Notes under the pieces: generated by a model | Seen by the model: the letters and a program-made list of their open reading frames with translations, nothing else | Databases searched by the model: none | What the model was told of the DNA's origin: nothing | In this document: one piece after another, positions 61,036 through 64,000 of the stretch | How the letters are laid out: every line of letters starts with the position of its first letter | Numbering within the stretch: position 1 is the stretch's first letter | Source: an uncultured Lachnospiraceae bacterium | GTDB taxonomy: Bacteria > Bacillota > Clostridia > Lachnospirales > Lachnospiraceae | Length of the DNA: 64,000 bases | Reading direction: 5' to 3' | NCBI GenBank assembly: GCA_947631955.1 | Contig: CANRNJ010000007.1 | Span: 62,001 to 126,000 of the forward strand | Position numbers and translations under genes: made by a program

Positions 61036-62109
61036 TCAATATTCATCCGCGCATACCATTATTTTCAGATAATCTTCCGACTTGTCGAGCATGATGCGCA
61101 GTCCTTGTTCCAACTGCGGCATCCTCAGCCTGTGCGAGATCAGCCGCTGCGGCATGAGCCGCCCCTGTTCCAACAGATGCATTGCATATTGCCAGTCCGT
61201 ACACTCCCGTTCTTCTGGGATGCCAGCCGCAAAAAAGGATGAGTTCCATGTACCTGTCAGCGAAAGTTGGTTCCTCAAAATCTTCCAATATGTCTGCTTA
61301 TCCAACGTCATGTCCGTATATGGGTTTCCCACAAGGCAGATCTTTCCGCCCGCCGCTGCCAGATCCGTCGCCCAAGAAACTGTCTGGTTCCTGCCGACAC
61401 ATTCAAAAAACACATCTGTGCCGTTCCCGTCTGTGCGCCGTTTCATCCACTCCGGCACATTTTCCTTCCGGCAGTCGCAGAAATTTTCTTCCGGTATCCC
61501 CATTTCCAATGCTTTCTTTCGCTGATATTCCTTATTTCCTATAAGCAGGACATTCCCTATGCCGTGATCCATAAGAAGCATGGCAAGCAGCATTCCGATT
61601 GTCCCCAACCCGCATACTGTAACCGTTTCTTCCTGCGCAATAGGAACTCTGCGCATGGCATGTACTGCCACCGACAAGGGCTCCAGCATTGCTGCCTGCT
61701 CATAGGATATGGCATCAGGAAGCTCCATCAAATTTTTTTGTGGAACAATCGCATACTCTGCAAAACCACCGTCACGTCTGGAGCCAAGATAACTGTACTG
61801 TCTGCACATTTCATGACGCCCCTTTTGACATGCTATGCAGGAATGGCATGGAATCAGCGGATATATGCCCACTCGCTTGTGCAGCCATTTTTTGTCCGTC
61901 CATTTTCCCGCAGCAATGACCTCCCCGGCAAATTCATGTCCGGGAATCAGCGGCATTTTATGTGCACCGTCCCGGTAAATCCGCGGAATATCCGATCCGC
62001 AGATCCCGGCCGCTTTTATCCGGATCAACGCTTCCGCATCTCCCGGCTCCGGATCGTGGACATCCTTGTATGTGATTTTTCCGATATCCTGCAGTACCCA
62101 TGCTTTCAT
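61036..62109 (-). CDS. Zinc-dependent alcohol dehydrogenase, TarJ/GatD-like
   Basis: A 357-residue medium-chain dehydrogenase. GICGSDIPRI and GHEFAGEV give the catalytic zinc site, CHSCIACQKGRHEMC the structural zinc, and VTVCGLGTIGMLLAMLLMDH the nucleotide fold. It resembles galactitol-1-phosphate dehydrogenase. Because the next genes encode a TarI-like cytidylyltransferase and a pentose-phosphate epimerase, I favour ribulose-5-phosphate reductase (TarJ) making ribitol-5-phosphate. The role is inferred from context, not from residues. Confidence 0.7.
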   Translation of the reverse strand: MKAWVLQDIGKITYKDVHDPEPGDAEALIRIKAAGICGSDIPRIYRDGAHKMPLIPGHEFAGEVIAAGKWTDKKWLHKRVGIYPLIPCHSCIACQKGRHEMCRQYSYLGSRRDGGFAEYAIVPQKNLMELPDAISYEQAAMLEPLSVAVHAMRRVPIAQEETVTVCGLGTIGMLLAMLLMDHGIGNVLLIGNKEYQRKKALEMGIPEENFCDCRKENVPEWMKRRTDGNGTDVFFECVGRNQTVSWATDLAAAGGKICLVGNPYTDMTLDKQTYWKILRNQLSLTGTWNSSFFAAGIPEERECTDWQYAMHLLEQGRLMPQRLISHRLRMPQLEQGLRIMLDKSEDYLKIMVCADEY

Positions 62110-62175
62110 GTTTATACTCCTTGCTGCCGTGCTTCGTTTCCATGTAAAGCCGGTCGTCTGACCCGGCGCCCCGTA

Positions 62176-62898
62176 TCAGCCCGATCCGCCGCAGTTCACT
62201 GCATTGCGGAAGCGTTCCAGATCCTGCGGTGTCGTGATTTTAAAATTATTTTCATCGCCAGAAACCATTACAATATCCATACCTGCCATTACCGCAGGTT
62301 CTGTAGAGCCGTTAATGGCCGCCAGACGTTCCCGCGTCAATGCCATATTTGCCTGATAATACTTTCTGAAGCGAAACAGCTCCGGTGCCTGTCCCGCAAA
62401 AATGCAATCCCTGTCAAGCAATTCTGATACCGTCCTGCTGTCCCGGCTCAGATATACGGTGTCTTTCATCGGCAGCACAGGCAGTACACCATCATGCCCA
62501 TTTAGTGCCGCAAAGCAATCCTCAATCTGCCTCTGCGCGAGAAAAGGGCGGGCCGCATCATGAATGAATACGGTGTCATCATCCGAAATGCCGCCGTCAC
62601 CCGTCTGGCGCATGATCTCCCTCATTCCGTTTATGACAGATGCCTGACGGTTAAAACCCGGCATGGCAAACCCCATAACCTTATCAACCGGCACACCAGC
62701 CTCAGCAGCGTCTGACAGGATGGATTCCCGCCATACCTCCTCAGCCACGATCAACGTCCGATCAATAAAAGGCGACTCCGTAAGAGCCGCCAGCGCATAG
62801 GAAATCAACATCTTTCCGCCGACAGATATGTATTGTTTTGGTATGTCGGAATGCATCCTGCTTCCGACGCCGCCTGATAATAAAATCGCCGTGTTCAT
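62176..62898 (-). CDS. Ribitol-5-phosphate cytidylyltransferase-like (TarI/IspD family)
   Basis: A 240-residue nucleotidyltransferase. LLSGGVGSRMHSDIPKQYIS is the CTP-binding signature shared by IspD and TarI. DDTVFIHDAARPFLAQRQIE and the C-terminal VSGDENNFKITTPQDLERF region follow. No ispF or other isoprenoid gene is near, while a TarJ-like gene follows, so CDP-ribitol (or a related CDP-alditol) synthesis is more likely than the MEP pathway. Could still be a divergent IspD. Confidence 0.75.
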   Translation of the reverse strand: MNTAILLSGGVGSRMHSDIPKQYISVGGKMLISYALAALTESPFIDRTLIVAEEVWRESILSDAAEAGVPVDKVMGFAMPGFNRQASVINGMREIMRQTGDGGISDDDTVFIHDAARPFLAQRQIEDCFAALNGHDGVLPVLPMKDTVYLSRDSRTVSELLDRDCIFAGQAPELFRFRKYYQANMALTRERLAAINGSTEPAVMAGMDIVMVSGDENNFKITTPQDLERFRNAVNCGGSG

Positions 62899-62961
62899 AG
62901 ATTTCTCCTCATCTGCATCATAAAGGCATCATATCCACCGTGATATCCGGTCTTTCTGATA

Positions 62962-63624
62962 TCAGAATCTCAGCTCCCTGATATCGGAAATGGTGGCCCC
63001 ATAAGGCTTGTCCTTGCCAAACAGAAGCGTCGTACCAAGGACAAATCCTCTGACACCTTTGGGGGCATATTCCAAAATGCGCTCCGCACTGCAGGCCCCG
63101 TCCCAACAGATTTCAAAATCCATATCTTCTTTCAACGCAAGCAGCTTTGTAATCTTTTTCCCCACATATGGCAGATACATCTGGCCTGCGTTTCCCGGAT
63201 TGACCGACATCACAAGCACTTTTTTAACAATGCGCAGCATCTCCATGACCGTTTCCACACTTGTGCCGGGATTGATGGCAATGCCCGGTATCATGCCGGC
63301 ATTGATGATTTTCTGCAGCGTTGTGGAGGGATGGTACTCCGCCTCCGGATGAATATAGACCGTATCACCTTTGCGAAGATTCTCCAGAAAAAGCGCGATG
63401 GTATTATTTGGATGCTCGACCATAAGGTGAACATCCAATGGCTTTTTTGTGGCGCCTGCTATGTAGCGCATGTCATTTAGGGACATGGCAAAATTCGGCA
63501 CATAACGCCCATCCATGATATCGATATGGAAGGAATCGATGCCGCCTTCGTCTAGGTTTTTTACCTCGGTCTCCAAATGGGCGTAATTGGCGCACATCAT
63601 GGAGGCGGTTAATTCAAAGTTCAT
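62962..63624 (-). CDS. Ribulose-phosphate 3-epimerase family protein
   Basis: A 220-residue TIM barrel. Metal ligands are in FHIDIMDGRYVPNFAMS (His and Asp), LDVHLMVEHP (His) and FEICWDGACS (Asp), with VLVMSVNPGNAGQMYLPYVG for the phosphate loop. Sequence drift from housekeeping Rpe (for example WDGA instead of VDGG) suggests a pathway-specific or AlsE-like paralogue. First gene of the three-gene minus-strand run feeding the TarI/TarJ-like enzymes; it could supply ribulose-5-phosphate. Confidence 0.8.
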   Translation of the reverse strand: MNFELTASMMCANYAHLETEVKNLDEGGIDSFHIDIMDGRYVPNFAMSLNDMRYIAGATKKPLDVHLMVEHPNNTIALFLENLRKGDTVYIHPEAEYHPSTTLQKIINAGMIPGIAINPGTSVETVMEMLRIVKKVLVMSVNPGNAGQMYLPYVGKKITKLLALKEDMDFEICWDGACSAERILEYAPKGVRGFVLGTTLLFGKDKPYGATISDIRELRF

Positions 63625-63709
63625 CTTTGTATTTCACCATTACCTCTCTTTGGCGATTAGGAAAAGTATGTCTATTCTTCACCGCACTTTACATCAAAAT
63701 GCATTTAAA

Positions 63710-64000
63710 CTATGTCAGAAGTCTGCATCCGGCATGAACAATATTTAACTTGTCCTTATTTATCATAAAATAAAGTGTTTCCAATGTTTCACCTATATAA
63801 CCAATATATCTGTCCTTTCTCTCGCTCCCTTTCGGCACACTTAATTCTTCCGTCCTTCCAAGGATTGGAAACAACCAGTTACAGTAATCCCGCAACACAC
63901 TCTTTTTTGCTAACACTACATTATAGTTGTATAAATATTGTTGTTGAAAAACTTTCCCCAATGCCTGTGCATACGATGGCTGTAATTCTTCAAGTGCCTG
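63710..64000 (-). CDS. DUF4422 glycosyltransferase-like protein (partial)
   Basis: The open frame enters from the right window edge and stops at 63710, giving 97 C-terminal codons. YNVVLAKKSVLRDYCNWLFP, then ILGRTEELS and RYIGYIGETLETLYF match the C-terminal end of DUF4422 proteins found in capsule clusters (usual pattern: the writer's Tyr-Cys-x-Trp-Leu-Phe and Gly-Tyr-x-x-Glu-x-Leu). The N-terminal domain lies outside. It points to a surface-glycan locus continuing to the right. Confidence 0.7.
   Translation of the reverse strand, partial: QALEELQPSYAQALGKVFQQQYLYNYNVVLAKKSVLRDYCNWLFPILGRTEELSVPKGSERKDRYIGYIGETLETLYFMINKDKLNIVHAGCRLLT

Noticed and set aside
62176-62898. Housekeeping IspD
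   Set aside because: Not excluded, but the TarJ-like neighbour and lack of isoprenoid genes make a TarI-type role more likely.

Overview
The window looks like chromosomal DNA of a gut-type Lachnospiraceae (Bacillota, Clostridia). The evidence is AGGAGG ribosome sites, an AddA/AddB pair, a PPi-type phosphofructokinase, two GH130 mannoside phosphorylases with a cellobiose-2-epimerase-family enzyme, and several Asp/Ala-rich lipoprotein linkers. Species cannot be read from the sequence. Almost every gene is on the minus strand.

Layout. (1) 1-18.2 kb is a surface-polysaccharide cluster: GT39-like membrane proteins, a Wzx-type flippase, a GT-D-like protein, GT4 and GT2 enzymes and a radical SAM enzyme. 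The 1.5-9.5 kb part is visibly AT-rich and full of broken genes (a methyltransferase with two stops and two frameshifts, and several glycosyltransferase scraps). Poly-G/C tracts of 7-10 nt lie in or beside these genes; one of 10 G frameshifts a glycosyltransferase that is open to the window edge if one G is removed. Between 9.4 and 15.3 kb are three tandem units, two carrying near-identical Rpn/PD-(D/E)XK nuclease genes and one carrying a coiled-coil gene. Each is bounded by a hairpin whose arm is the inverted copy of the other end.

(2) 18.2-19.7 kb holds a secreted protein and a divergent XRE regulator. (3) 19.7-27 kb is addB-addA. (4) 27.2-30.1 kb is a metNIQ methionine importer. (5) 30.3-32.1 kb is an AlbA/Schlafen-type ATP-binding protein. 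(6) 32.4-38.6 kb is central sugar metabolism: glycogen phosphorylase, LacI regulator, pyridoxal-kinase-like enzyme, half-size EamA protein and PPi-dependent phosphofructokinase. (7) 38.6-48.4 kb is a beta-mannoside operon: solute-binding lipoprotein, two permeases, 2-epimerase and two GH130 phosphorylases, with AraC and LacI regulators at its head. Imported mannobiose would be epimerised to mannosyl-glucose and phosphorolysed to mannose-1-phosphate and glucose. (8) 48.5-57.2 kb has DegV, a Ca/Na antiporter behind a probable yybP-ykoY (Mn) riboswitch, a membrane lipase-like protein, an unusual propeller plus solute-binding lipoprotein, and a divergent two-component system. (9) 57.3-60.2 kb has a 59-codon protein, an SDR, tRNA-Leu and a MATE exporter. 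(10) 60.3-61 kb has recombinase and Rpn remnants. (11) 61-64 kb is a CDP-ribitol-type cassette (TarJ-, TarI- and Rpe-like) running into a DUF4422 glycosyltransferase, so a second surface-glycan locus starts at the right edge.

The best candidates for something undescribed are the hairpin-bounded Rpn and coiled-coil units, and the set of poly-G tracts that could switch surface-glycan genes on and off.
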